Origin: a candidate division FCPU426 bacterium
Lineage (GTDB): Bacteria; Oederibacteriota; JAJYGY01; DAIDJD01
DNA length: 53,374 nucleotides
Reading direction: 5' to 3'
NCBI GenBank assembly: GCA_027451505.1
Contig: DAIDJD010000143.1
Location: forward strand, 1 to 53,374
A program made the translations under genes and the position numbers. Positions 31,502 through 40,668 of this stretch are shown piece by piece (positions within the stretch are counted from its first letter, which is position 1; every line of letters begins with the position of its first letter). A model generated the notes under the pieces. That model was given only the letters and a program-made list of their open reading frames with translations. It had not been told where the DNA came from and made no database searches.

Positions 31502-32655
31502 CGGCCCCCTTCCTCGCCGGCCAAGCGGCGTGCGAAGGCGCGGAAGGCGGGCGGGTCGAGCTCATGGATGCGGCCCTCGTCGCAGGCCAGGGCCACGGCC
31601 GGGTCCACGGGCAGGCTGCCCCAATACGGCACCCCGTGCTCCTCGGCGGTGCGCGCGCCCAGCAGCGGCCCGAAGAGGTAGTAGGGATCGCGGCGCTCGG
31701 GGATCTGGACATAGGCCAGGTTCTCCACCAGCCCCAGGACAGGCACCCGCAGGGTCTTGGCCATGCCTAGGCTCTTGGCCACGATCATCCCCACCAGGGA
31801 CTGCGGCGTGGTCACGATGACGACCCCGTCCAAAGGCAGGCTCTGGTAGATGGTGAGGGTGGCGTCCCCGGTCCCCGGGGGCATGTCCACGAGCAGGTAC
31901 TCCAGCCCTTCCCAAGCCGCGTTGGCGTAGAGCTGGCGGATGGCGCCGTTGATGAGGGGCCCGCGCCAGATGACCGGGGCCTTCTCGTCGCCCAACAGCA
32001 GGTTCATGCTCAGCACCCGCACCCCGGATCGGGTTTCCACGGGCACCAGCACGTCGCCCTCGCCTTCCTTCACGCGGGGGCGCTCCTCGGTTCCGAAGAT
32101 GCGCGCGATGCTGGGCCCGGTGATGTCGGCGTCGAGGATGCCGGTGGGGTGCCCCTCCCGGACAAGGGCGCAGGCCAGTTGGGCCGTCACGCTGCTCTTG
32201 CCCACCCCGCCCTTGCCCGAACCCACCGCCACCACATGGGGTACCTTCTTGGCCAGCAGGTTGATGCCCCCCGCGTTGCCGGTGAGCTTGCCCGCGGTGG
32301 CCCCCGGGCCGGCCGGCCCAGGCTCGGCCCCCGGGCCGCTCCCGCCGCGCGATCCTATGGCCTGGGACTTCTGGGCCCCCAGACGGCGCTTGAGCCGGTC
32401 GAGTTCCTCGGCGCTCAGGGCCCCCAAGGTGAGCTCCAGGCGGGCCTTGGGCATGGCCTTGCGCACCGCCTCCTCCACCTCCCGGCGGATCTGCTCCTTG
32501 AGCGGGCAGCCCGGGATGGTCAGGTCCACGCCGACTTCAACGAGGTCGCCGGAGACCTCGACTTTTTTGACCAAGCCCAGATCGATGATGGATAGGCCCA
32601 ATTCCGGGTCGATGACCTCGCGAAGGGACTCCAGAATCCGCGTTCGGGAAGACAT
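31498..32655 (-). CDS. mrp: Mrp/NBP35 family P-loop ATPase with N-terminal MIP18/DUF59 domain
   Basis: ESLREVIDPELGLSIIDLGLVKKVEVSGDLVEVGVDLTIPGCPLKEQI; VAVGSGKGGVGKSSVTAQLACAL; LLVDMPPGTGDATLT. Confidence 0.93.
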   Translation of the reverse strand: MSSRTRILESLREVIDPELGLSIIDLGLVKKVEVSGDLVEVGVDLTIPGCPLKEQIRREVEEAVRKAMPKARLELTLGALSAEELDRLKRRLGAQKSQAIGSRGGSGPGAEPGPAGPGATAGKLTGNAGGINLLAKKVPHVVAVGSGKGGVGKSSVTAQLACALVREGHPTGILDADITGPSIARIFGTEERPRVKEGEGDVLVPVETRSGVRVLSMNLLLGDEKAPVIWRGPLINGAIRQLYANAAWEGLEYLLVDMPPGTGDATLTIYQSLPLDGVVIVTTPQSLVGMIVAKSLGMAKTLRVPVLGLVENLAYVQIPERRDPYYLFGPLLGARTAEEHGVPYWGSLPVDPAVALACDEGRIHELDPPAFRAFARRLAGEEGGR

Positions 32656-32821
32656 AAGCGCTTTTTTCCTCCAGGGTCGGGGAGGACCAGCCTAACGCGG
32701 GCCCCCGCGTTCCGCAAGGCGGACCCCGGGGACGCGCCGCGCCAGGAAACGCCTCGCCAAAGTCCTCGCCCCTTTGCTACGATAACCGGGCCCAAAGCAA
32801 TTCCCACCCGAAGGAGCCCGC

Positions 32822-35050
32822 ATGCGGCCGTCCAAACGTTTCCTGCTGTTCGCCCTGGCCCTGGCCTTCACGGCCCGCCTGTCCGCAGACATCACCACGG
32901 TCTACAATTTCGAGCACGGCACGGACGGCTTCGACGGCAACACCTCGACCTCGACGCTGTGGGCAAGTTCGGGCCAGCACTCGCTCGCCATCGACGCCAC
33001 GGGCTCCACGGGGTGGAACCAGAACCTGGCGGTGAACGGGAGCAACAACGTCGACTGGACCCACGCGGTGGAGTTCCTCTGCGACGTGTACATGCCCGCG
33101 GGCACCAAGGCCGCGGCCACCTACGTGCAGTTCATCCCGACCTTCTCCGGACCGGTAAACAGCTTCTACCAAGCCGGCAAGGTGGACCTCGTCGACGGGG
33201 TCAACCACGTCGCCCTGAAGATCAACGGCTCTCAGATCACCACGCCCTGGAAGATCTACCTGATCCTCAACACCGGCGGGGCCATCCCCGGCAAGATCTA
33301 CGTCGACGACATCCGCATGCGCACCCCGGGCAAGCCCGGGCGCCTGACGCTGACCCTGCGCACCCCCTACGGGTCCCCGGTCCCGGGCGTGGTAGTGGCC
33401 GCGGGCACGGCAGCGGTGACCACGGATTCCGGGGGCCGGGCCGTGCTGGCCCTGCCCAGCGACAACTATGACGCCGAGGTGCTGGGGTCCGACGTCGTGG
33501 ACACGCCCTTCACGGCCCGCGTGCCCGTCGGCGACGGCAGCCAGGAGGTGACGGTCTCGTACCTTCCGCGCACGCCCCCGCGCCGGGCCCAAGTGGTGGT
33601 CCGCGCCGGGTCCGTCCTGCGCCCCTTCGACGCCGACCATGTCTACGGCCACAACCTGGCCATGTGGAGCGGCCTGGATCCCTTCACCAACCCGATCCAA
33701 AAGGCCAAGCTGCTGGCCATACGCACCCGCCTCATCCGCCTGCCCGGCGGCGAATACGGCAACCAATGGAACTGGCGCACGGGCGGCATCTTCAAGCAGA
33801 CCGCCGATGCGCCCCTGGACTGGACGCCCGAGGCCAACTGGGACGTCTGGAAGACCTTCCTCCACGGCCTGGGCCCCCAGACCGAGGCCCTCATGATCCT
33901 CAACGTGTTCCAGAGCACGCCGCAGGAACAGGTGGCTTGGATCCGCAACGCCTTGGACTCGGGCCTGAAGGTCCCCTACGTGGAGTTGGGCAACGAGCCC
34001 GACCTGGACCCGAACCGCTACATGTCCGGGGTCCCGGGCGGCTCCACGGTGCTGTCGAACTACGTGCGCACGGTGCTGCCCTTCGCCCGGGCCGTGCGCG
34101 CCGCCTTCCCGAACATCAAGATCCTGGGACCGGTGATCGCCCAGATCGACGACCCGGTCTGCCCGGGCAAGCACCCCTGGGACTGCTACCAGTACGTCAA
34201 CGGGGAGCAGGTCGACAACACCCGGGACAACTGGATCCACAAATTCCTGGCCCTCTATTCCAGCCTGGGCGGCCCCCTGGACGGGGTGAGCTTCCACAGC
34301 TACCCGTTCTACGAGAAGTGGGACAACCACCCCACCGGGTACTGGGACGCCACGCAGGCCTGGACCAAGATCCCCAAGCTGGTCCCCTGGATGCGGCGCT
34401 ATGAGAAGTGGATGGCCCAGTACTACCCCTCCCAGGCCGGCCGCATGGAACTGGGCATGACCGAGTTCAACATGCAGGTCGACGAGACCTGGGCCACGGC
34501 GGCGGTGGAGGACGCGGTGTGGAACGCGGCCTACCTCGGCGAGTTCATCCGGGGCGGCGGCACCCTGGCCACGGACTGGGACATCAACACCGAGAAGCCC
34601 ACGGACGGCGGCGGCCACGGGTTCCTGGACCCCAACAACGACCCCACCCGCCCCTACGCCGAACGCGCCCGGTACTGGCTGTATAAGATGATGGCCAACA
34701 ACTTCACCGGGGATCTGGTGCGCTCCACGAGCAGCTCCCCCATGGTGGAGGTCTACGCCGCCAGCGACCGGGGACGGGTGACGGTCCTGCTCATCAACCA
34801 CGACGAGAACCGCCCCGCGGACGCGACGCTCTACGTCGCCGGCGCCGGGGACGCCACCCGGCTCAGGGTGATGAGCCTCTCGCGGCGCAACTACCTGTGG
34901 AGCAAGGTCCTCTACCGCGCCGTGCTCAACCTGGACCCCACCGTCCCCCCGCAGGTCAAGGTCTACGGGGTCCCGCCCGAGCGCTCGGGCTGGCGCGTCT
35001 ACACCCAGCACCTCGACCCGATGAGCGTGACCATGGCGGTGTTCGAATAG
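32822..35050 (+). CDS. Secreted glycoside hydrolase-like protein, (beta/alpha)8 clan GH-A type, with N-terminal carbohydrate-binding-like domain
   Basis: Signal peptide; beta-sandwich; RTRLIRLPGGEYGNQWNWR; PYVELGNEPDLD (candidate acid/base); GRMELGMTEFNMQ (candidate nucleophile); C-terminal beta domain. Confidence 0.75.
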   Translation: MRPSKRFLLFALALAFTARLSADITTVYNFEHGTDGFDGNTSTSTLWASSGQHSLAIDATGSTGWNQNLAVNGSNNVDWTHAVEFLCDVYMPAGTKAAATYVQFIPTFSGPVNSFYQAGKVDLVDGVNHVALKINGSQITTPWKIYLILNTGGAIPGKIYVDDIRMRTPGKPGRLTLTLRTPYGSPVPGVVVAAGTAAVTTDSGGRAVLALPSDNYDAEVLGSDVVDTPFTARVPVGDGSQEVTVSYLPRTPPRRAQVVVRAGSVLRPFDADHVYGHNLAMWSGLDPFTNPIQKAKLLAIRTRLIRLPGGEYGNQWNWRTGGIFKQTADAPLDWTPEANWDVWKTFLHGLGPQTEALMILNVFQSTPQEQVAWIRNALDSGLKVPYVELGNEPDLDPNRYMSGVPGGSTVLSNYVRTVLPFARAVRAAFPNIKILGPVIAQIDDPVCPGKHPWDCYQYVNGEQVDNTRDNWIHKFLALYSSLGGPLDGVSFHSYPFYEKWDNHPTGYWDATQAWTKIPKLVPWMRRYEKWMAQYYPSQAGRMELGMTEFNMQVDETWATAAVEDAVWNAAYLGEFIRGGGTLATDWDINTEKPTDGGGHGFLDPNNDPTRPYAERARYWLYKMMANNFTGDLVRSTSSSPMVEVYAASDRGRVTVLLINHDENRPADATLYVAGAGDATRLRVMSLSRRNYLWSKVLYRAVLNLDPTVPPQVKVYGVPPERSGWRVYTQHLDPMSVTMAVFE

Positions 35051-35092
35051 CCCGCCGGGCCGGCCCACCGCCGCCCGCCGCCCCGAAAACAA

Positions 35093-35123
35093 GGAAGCCC
35101 GGCGCCAAAGGCGCCGGGCTTCC
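35093..35123. terminator. Rho-independent bidirectional terminator
   Basis: GGAAGCCCGGCGCC-AAA-GGCGCCGGGCTTCC, 14-bp perfect stem between convergent genes. Confidence 0.88.
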
Positions 35124-35150
35124 TCCATTTAAGGACCCCTTGGGGCCGCC

Positions 35151-35561
35151 TTAGGGGCGGGATCCCGGCCCCGCCGCGCCTGCGGGAAGCTGCTTGGCGA
35201 TCTCGCCGGGGTCCGAGGACTCGTAGGTGTAGCTGCTGACCACGCCCTTGGAGTTGAAGACCACGTCGAGGTTCTTCACGGTGGAGGCCCCGAAGGCGCT
35301 GTAGTGGTAGTAGGCGTAGGCCCACTTCTCGGAGCCGTCGTCGTACCCCACCCGGGTGGGCCGACCGAACTCGGCGACCAGATCGGCCTTGTCGGTCTTG
35401 CCCACGGTGATGGAACCGGGGCCGGGGAAGGCGAAGGGAGTCCCCAAGGTGGCGCAGGCCGAAGCCAAAAGGGGCAGGGCGGAGACGAGGGCCAGGGCGC
35501 GAAGCCTGGCGTACGGGACGGGGACGGGCACGGCGTACCTCCTGGGGGTTCGGGACATCAT
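35151..35561 (-). CDS. SmpA/OmlA-like lipoprotein
   Basis: Lipobox-like LLASACATLG; GSITVGKTDKADLVAEFGRPTRVGYDDGSEKWAYAYYHYS. Confidence 0.7.
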   Translation of the reverse strand: MMSRTPRRYAVPVPVPYARLRALALVSALPLLASACATLGTPFAFPGPGSITVGKTDKADLVAEFGRPTRVGYDDGSEKWAYAYYHYSAFGASTVKNLDVVFNSKGVVSSYTYESSDPGEIAKQLPAGAAGPGSRP

Positions 35562-36091
35562 TCCTTCCACTTGATGGTGCAGCCCACGGCGAAGGTCTCG
35601 GGAAGGCGCACGGGGCGCCCCGCCAGGACGTCGTCGACCGCCTCGCGGAGCTCGCTGCGGGTGACCTTGGCGGGGTTGTCCCAACTGTCGTCGATGCGGC
35701 CCACGTAGGCCAGGCGCCGGGCGCCGTCGAAAAGGAAGACGTGGGGGGTGCGCACCGCCCCATAGGCGCGGGCCACCGCCTGGCTTTCGTCGCGCAGATA
35801 AGGGAAGTTGAAGCCCCGCTCCGCGGCCCGCGCACGCATGGCCTCGAAGGAATCCTCGGGGTAGCCCTCGGCGTCGTTGGAATTCACCGCCACGAGTTGG
35901 AAGCCCTTGGGGCCCAGTTCGGCCTGCATCGCGACGAAGCGGCCCTCGTAGGCCTTGACGTAGGGGCAGTGGTTGCAGGAAAAGACCACGCACAGGGCCT
36001 TGGCGTCCCCGAAGGAGGCCAGGGTCCGCACGCCGCCGTCCACCCCGGGGAGGCTGAAGTCCGGGGCCTTGGAACCGAGTTCAAGCATCAT
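35558..36091 (-). CDS. Thioredoxin-family/AhpC-TSA redoxin
   Basis: LGSKAPDFSLPGVDGGVRTLASFGDAKALCVVFSCNHCPYVKAYEGRF. Confidence 0.9.
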   Translation of the reverse strand: MMLELGSKAPDFSLPGVDGGVRTLASFGDAKALCVVFSCNHCPYVKAYEGRFVAMQAELGPKGFQLVAVNSNDAEGYPEDSFEAMRARAAERGFNFPYLRDESQAVARAYGAVRTPHVFLFDGARRLAYVGRIDDSWDNPAKVTRSELREAVDDVLAGRPVRLPETFAVGCTIKWKE

Positions 36092-36125
36092 GCGCTCCCC
36101 CTCATGGGCCCGGGCAAAGCCCGGG

Positions 36126-36596
36126 CTACTGCACCGCCAGGAGTTCGACGTCGAAGACCAGGGTGGCGTCGGGCGGGATGGGCCCCTGGCCGGTGTCGCC
36201 GTATCCCAGGTAGGGCGGGATGACCAGTTCCCGCTTGCCCCCGACGCGCATGCCGTTGAGGCCCATGTCCCAGCCCTTGATGACCTGGCCCGCCCCCATG
36301 GTGAAGGTGAAGGGCCCGCGGCCGTAGCTGCTGTCGAACTGGGCCCCGGTGAGCAGGCGGCCGGTGTAGTTGACGGTCACGGTCTTGCCCGGCGCGGCCT
36401 CGGCGCCGGTCCCCAGAACCAGGTCCGTGATCTTGAGGCTGCCCAGGCCGGGATCCGGGGTGGCCGCCGGGGACGGGCTCGGGGCCGGCGTGGGCGTGGA
36501 CGCCGGCTGCGGGGCCGGCGAAGAGGCGCATCCGAAGGCCAATCCGGCGGCGAGCAGGAGGGCGGTCAGGGTGGGCGGAGACGCGTACCGGGTCAT
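36126..36596 (-). CDS. FKBP-type peptidyl-prolyl isomerase lipoprotein
   Basis: [81 protein letters not shown]. Confidence 0.95.
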   Translation of the reverse strand: MTRYASPPTLTALLLAAGLAFGCASSPAPQPASTPTPAPSPSPAATPDPGLGSLKITDLVLGTGAEAAPGKTVTVNYTGRLLTGAQFDSSYGRGPFTFTMGAGQVIKGWDMGLNGMRVGGKRELVIPPYLGYGDTGQGPIPPDATLVFDVELLAVQ

Positions 36597-36630
36597 GGTC
36601 TTACCTCGAGAGGGCGCCCGCGGGCGGGGT

Positions 36631-37218
36631 TCAAGCCAGCCCGAGGAAGGCGAAGAATTCGTCGCGGGTTCCGGTGCTGTGCGCGCGGTTCCAAGCGCTG
36701 ACCTTGGCCGCCCAGGCCGCGTCCTGGCGGTCGTCCCAGCGCCAGTCGGCCGCCAATTCCGCCACCGTGTTGCGGCCGTCGAGCTCGTAGGGGCAGGGCA
36801 GGGCAGGGTTGATGGAAAGCGAGCTGACCCGGCGGCCGGAGGCGTCGAAGCCCAGGGTGAAGGGCCAGACCCTGCAGGTCACCGGCCTGTGGGCGTAGGC
36901 CGAACAGCGGTCGCCCACGAAGAAGCGGCAGGCTTCGCGCCCGTTGGCCCGGTCCTGGCGCTTCAGCAGCCCCAGCGTGCGCCGGCCGCCCTCCAGGTTG
37001 GCGAACTGCAGCCCCTCGCCCTTGTCGTCGAAGTCGGATTCGCGGTAGAGGGTGGCCACGTCGGCGGCCTTGAGTCCCATCCCCGCGGCCAAGCGCCGCA
37101 CATCCTCGTCCGTGACCGGGACGATGGTGTCGCTGCAGCAGTTGCCGCATTCGGTGCAGCGGAATTTCAGGTAGCGTTCGCCCCGCATGCGGGGCCGGCG
37201 GGCGTGGTAGGGGTTCAT
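36631..37218 (-). CDS. YkgJ family cysteine cluster protein
   Basis: [26 protein letters not shown]...[24 protein letters not shown]. Confidence 0.9.
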   Translation of the reverse strand: MNPYHARRPRMRGERYLKFRCTECGNCCSDTIVPVTDEDVRRLAAGMGLKAADVATLYRESDFDDKGEGLQFANLEGGRRTLGLLKRQDRANGREACRFFVGDRCSAYAHRPVTCRVWPFTLGFDASGRRVSSLSINPALPCPYELDGRNTVAELAADWRWDDRQDAAWAAKVSAWNRAHSTGTRDEFFAFLGLA

Positions 37219-37234
37219 GCTCTCCGGGTGGCCG

Positions 37235-38524
37235 TCAGGCCGGTTCGACGTAGTCCAGGTCCTTGTGGAAGCTTTCCTCCAGCCCGGAAAGCCCCCACAG
37301 GCCCAGGGCGAAGACGGCCGCCCCCACCACCAGGGCCGACGCCGTCGGCGTCAGCGCGCGGGACTGGAGCCAGGCGAAGGCCAGCGTCATCGGCACGGTG
37401 GCACCGCGGACCATGTTGGGCACGGTGGTGGCCACGGTGGCGCGGATGTTGGTCCCGAACTGCTCCGCGCCGATGGTCACGAACAGGGCCCAATAGCCCC
37501 CGGTCAGGCCCAGCGCCAGGCAGCAGGCGTAGAAGGCCCGCTGCGAATCCCGCCCCAGCAGGAAGTAGGCGCCCACGCCCAGGGCCTGGGCCAGCATGAA
37601 GAGGGCCACCGCCTTGACCCGGCTGCGCAGCGCCTGGCTGAGCATGCCGCTGAGGAAGTCCCCCGCGGCCAAGCCCACGTAGCACAGCGCCACGGCCGGC
37701 CCCGCCTTGGGCGCCGGGTTTAGGCCCAAGGATGCGCCTATCTCCGGGCTGAAGATGATGAGGATGCCCACCAAGTACCAAAGCGGCAGCCCTATGGCCA
37801 CCACCCGAAGGTATTTGAGCGCCCGGCCCCGGTCCGTGAAGAGCATGAGGAAGTCGCCGCGCCGGGCCGCGGAGGCCTCGGCCTTGCGGAACAGGCCGCT
37901 TTCGGCGGCCCCCAGCCGCAGCAGCAGCAGGGCCAGGCCCAGCCCGCCGCCGATGACATAGGCGTGGCGCCAAGTGGTGAGGTCGGCCACGCCGAAGCCC
38001 ACCACCGCGCCCAGGATGCCCACCGCGGCGACGATGCTGGTGCCCCAGCCCCGGCTCTCCTTTGGCATCACCTCGCTGACCAGGGTGATGCCGGCGCCCA
38101 GTTCCCCGGCCAGGCCCACGCCGGCGGCCAGACGCAGCCAGGCGTACTGGTCCACGGTGGTCACCAAGCCGTTGGCCAGGTTGGCGATGGAATAAAGGAT
38201 GATCGAACCGAACAGGACCGAGAGCCGGCCGCGCCTGTCCCCCAACACCCCCCACAGGATGCCACCCAGCAGCAGCCCGCCCATCTGCATGTTCTCGAGG
38301 AAGGCGCCGGCGCGGAAGAGGTCCGCCGGGGCCACCCCCAGGCCCTTGAGGCTGGCTACGCGCACCATGCCGAACAGCAGCAGGTCGTAGATGTCGACGA
38401 AGTAGCCCAGGGCCGCGACCAAGATCAAAAGCAGGACCTGGCGCCGCTGCGCTGGGGGGAGCGAACCGAACACGCGCACCTCCGGGAAGGACGCCAGGGT
38501 AGCGGAGCCGGCGGTGGGGCGCAA
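37235..38524 (-). CDS. MFS transporter (MHS-like)
   Basis: 12-TM pattern; GGILWGVLGDRRGRLSVLFGSIILYSIANLANGLV...RLAAGVGLAGELGAGITLVSEVMPKESRG. Confidence 0.9.
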   Translation of the reverse strand: MRPTAGSATLASFPEVRVFGSLPPAQRRQVLLLILVAALGYFVDIYDLLLFGMVRVASLKGLGVAPADLFRAGAFLENMQMGGLLLGGILWGVLGDRRGRLSVLFGSIILYSIANLANGLVTTVDQYAWLRLAAGVGLAGELGAGITLVSEVMPKESRGWGTSIVAAVGILGAVVGFGVADLTTWRHAYVIGGGLGLALLLLRLGAAESGLFRKAEASAARRGDFLMLFTDRGRALKYLRVVAIGLPLWYLVGILIIFSPEIGASLGLNPAPKAGPAVALCYVGLAAGDFLSGMLSQALRSRVKAVALFMLAQALGVGAYFLLGRDSQRAFYACCLALGLTGGYWALFVTIGAEQFGTNIRATVATTVPNMVRGATVPMTLAFAWLQSRALTPTASALVVGAAVFALGLWGLSGLEESFHKDLDYVEPA

Positions 38525-38554
38525 GCCCCTAGGCCCGGACCGGTCCGGGGCGTG

Positions 38555-40642
38555 TCAGGCCGCGGCCCGTCCCGAGCGCATCGCGGCGCAGGGCTTGAGC
38601 CATGGGGCGACGCGGGCCAACTCGTCGGCCCGGTCGGCCCAGCGGGGCAGGCCGCGCACCCCGGCCAAACGCAGGGGCCCACCCTTGTAGGGCGGGAACC
38701 CGGTGCCGTAGATCATGGCCAAGTCCAGGAGCCCGGGGTCCGACACCAGACCCTCGTCCATGGCCCGCAGCGACTCGTTGAGCATGGCCAAATAGAGCCG
38801 GTCCTCCAGGTCGGGGGCCGGCATCCCGGGGTCGGGCCGTCCCACCCAGGCGCGGATGCGCGCCGCGTCCACGGACAGGCGCCCATCGGCGCCGCGGGGG
38901 AAGGCCGAAGCGAGGTCCTCGCGGTTCACCCAATCGGGCGCCGGGAGGTGGTCCCCGAAGGCCCCTCGCAGGATGCCCAGCACGTGCTTGATCACCGGCA
39001 CGCCCACCTCGCCGATGAGCTTGATCGGACCCACCGGCATGCCGAACTCGAGGGCCGCGGAATCCACGGTCCGGGGGTCGACGCCCTCGGCCACGAGTTG
39101 GGTGGCCTCCAGGATGTAGGGCAGCAGGATTCGGTTGACCAGGAAGCCGGGGCTGTCCTTGACCACCACCGGGGTCTTGCCCATGCGCAGGGCCAGGTCC
39201 ACGGCCGCGGCCACCGTCTTGGGCGAACTGCGCGGGCCCGGGATCACCTCCACCAGGGGCATGACCTCGGCGGGGCTGAAGAAATGCATCCCCACGAAAC
39301 GCTCCGGATGCCGGGCCTTCGCGGCGATGTCCGCTATGGGCAGGGTACTGGTGTTGCTGCCCAGCACCGCGGCCTCCGGGACCAGGGCCTCAAGCTCGGC
39401 GAAGACCGCGTGCTTGATCTCGAGCACCTCGGGCACGGCCTCGATGACGAAGTCGACGCGCCGCAGGTCCTGGGCCTCGGCGCCCGGGGCCAGCAGGTTG
39501 AACCCCGCCGCCGCCTGCACCGGGGTGAGCTTCCGCTTCGCCACGGCCTTGTCCAGGTGGCCGCGCACCTTCTTGAGGGCCCGGCCCAGAACCTCCAGGT
39601 TGGCTTCCTTCAGCGCCGTGGGCAGCTTGGCCTTGGTCACCAGCGGGATGGCGATGCCCGAACCCATGAACCCGGCGCCGACCACGGCCGCGCGGGCGGC
39701 GCTGGGGGAGCCCTCCCCGGCCTGCTTCTTGGCGTCCTGCCCCAGGAAAAAGATCCTCACCAGGTTGCGGCTGACATCGGTGGCGAGCAGTTCGCCCAGG
39801 GCCCGCGCCTCCCGCTCGAGGTAGGCCGCCCGGCCGCCCGAACGGTCGCCCAGGAGCGCCAGGACCTTGAGGGGGGCGGGGTAGCGGCCCTTGGTCTTGG
39901 CCAGGACGTCCTTGCGGGCCTTGGAAAGCGCCAAGCTCCGTAGGGGGGCGGAATCCAGGACCCGGTTCATCCTCGGGATCCGGGCCCGCCTCACCCGGGC
40001 CGCGCGCTCCGGGGCGCCGGGCCGGGCCAGGGAGAGGGCGAGTTCCTCGGCCACCTGGACCAAGCGCGGCAGGGGCGCCAGGGTGTCGGCCAGGCCCGCC
40101 TTGAGGGCCCGCCGGGGGTCGAACGGCGCCCCGGTGAGGATGGCCGGAAGGGCGGCAGGGAGGGTCAGCAGCCGCGGCAACCGCCAGGTCCCGCCGAAGC
40201 CGGGCAGGATGCCCAACTGGGTCTCGGGCAGTCCGACGCTGGCGCCTTCCTCGGCCAGGACGCGCGCCGTGCAGGCCAGGGCAAGTTCGCATCCCCCGCC
40301 CAGGGCCGCGCCGTGGACCGCCGCCACCACGGGCTTGCCCAAGTCCTCGACCAGGTCCATGAGGCCCTGGCCCTCGCGGGCGGCCCGGTACCCGGCCTGC
40401 GCCGCGTCGGCGGCCTCGGAAAGGGCCTTGAGCTCGCGCAGGTCGGCCCCGGCCAGGAAACCCCCGGGCTTGGCCGAACGCACCACCACCGCCCTCACCG
40501 CGGCGTCGGATTTGAGAGCGGCGAAGCGCTCCTTGAGCTCGGCGATCATGGCCGCGCCCAGGGTGTTGAGCTTGGCCTCGGGGTCGTCCAGCACGAGATG
40601 GGCGACGGCCCCGCTGGTTTCCAGGGTGGTCTTGGGTGCCAC
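38555..40642 (-). CDS. 3-hydroxyacyl-CoA dehydrogenase/enoyl-CoA hydratase fusion (FadJ-like)
   Basis: N-terminal crotonase GKPVVAAVHGAALGGGCELALACTARV; Rossmann AAVVGAGFMGSGIAIPLV; ERFVGMHFFSPAEVMPLVEVI. GTG start inferred. Confidence 0.93.
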   Translation of the reverse strand: MAPKTTLETSGAVAHLVLDDPEAKLNTLGAAMIAELKERFAALKSDAAVRAVVVRSAKPGGFLAGADLRELKALSEAADAAQAGYRAAREGQGLMDLVEDLGKPVVAAVHGAALGGGCELALACTARVLAEEGASVGLPETQLGILPGFGGTWRLPRLLTLPAALPAILTGAPFDPRRALKAGLADTLAPLPRLVQVAEELALSLARPGAPERAARVRRARIPRMNRVLDSAPLRSLALSKARKDVLAKTKGRYPAPLKVLALLGDRSGGRAAYLEREARALGELLATDVSRNLVRIFFLGQDAKKQAGEGSPSAARAAVVGAGFMGSGIAIPLVTKAKLPTALKEANLEVLGRALKKVRGHLDKAVAKRKLTPVQAAAGFNLLAPGAEAQDLRRVDFVIEAVPEVLEIKHAVFAELEALVPEAAVLGSNTSTLPIADIAAKARHPERFVGMHFFSPAEVMPLVEVIPGPRSSPKTVAAAVDLALRMGKTPVVVKDSPGFLVNRILLPYILEATQLVAEGVDPRTVDSAALEFGMPVGPIKLIGEVGVPVIKHVLGILRGAFGDHLPAPDWVNREDLASAFPRGADGRLSVDAARIRAWVGRPDPGMPAPDLEDRLYLAMLNESLRAMDEGLVSDPGLLDLAMIYGTGFPPYKGGPLRLAGVRGLPRWADRADELARVAPWLKPCAAMRSGRAAA

Positions 40643-40668
40643 GGCGTCGGACCTGAGAGGAGGGGGCT

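Noticed and set aside
32777-35128. 783-aa minus-strand ORF antisense to the glycoside hydrolase
   Set aside because: Shadow ORF; the plus frame has signal peptide, catalytic motifs and a terminator.
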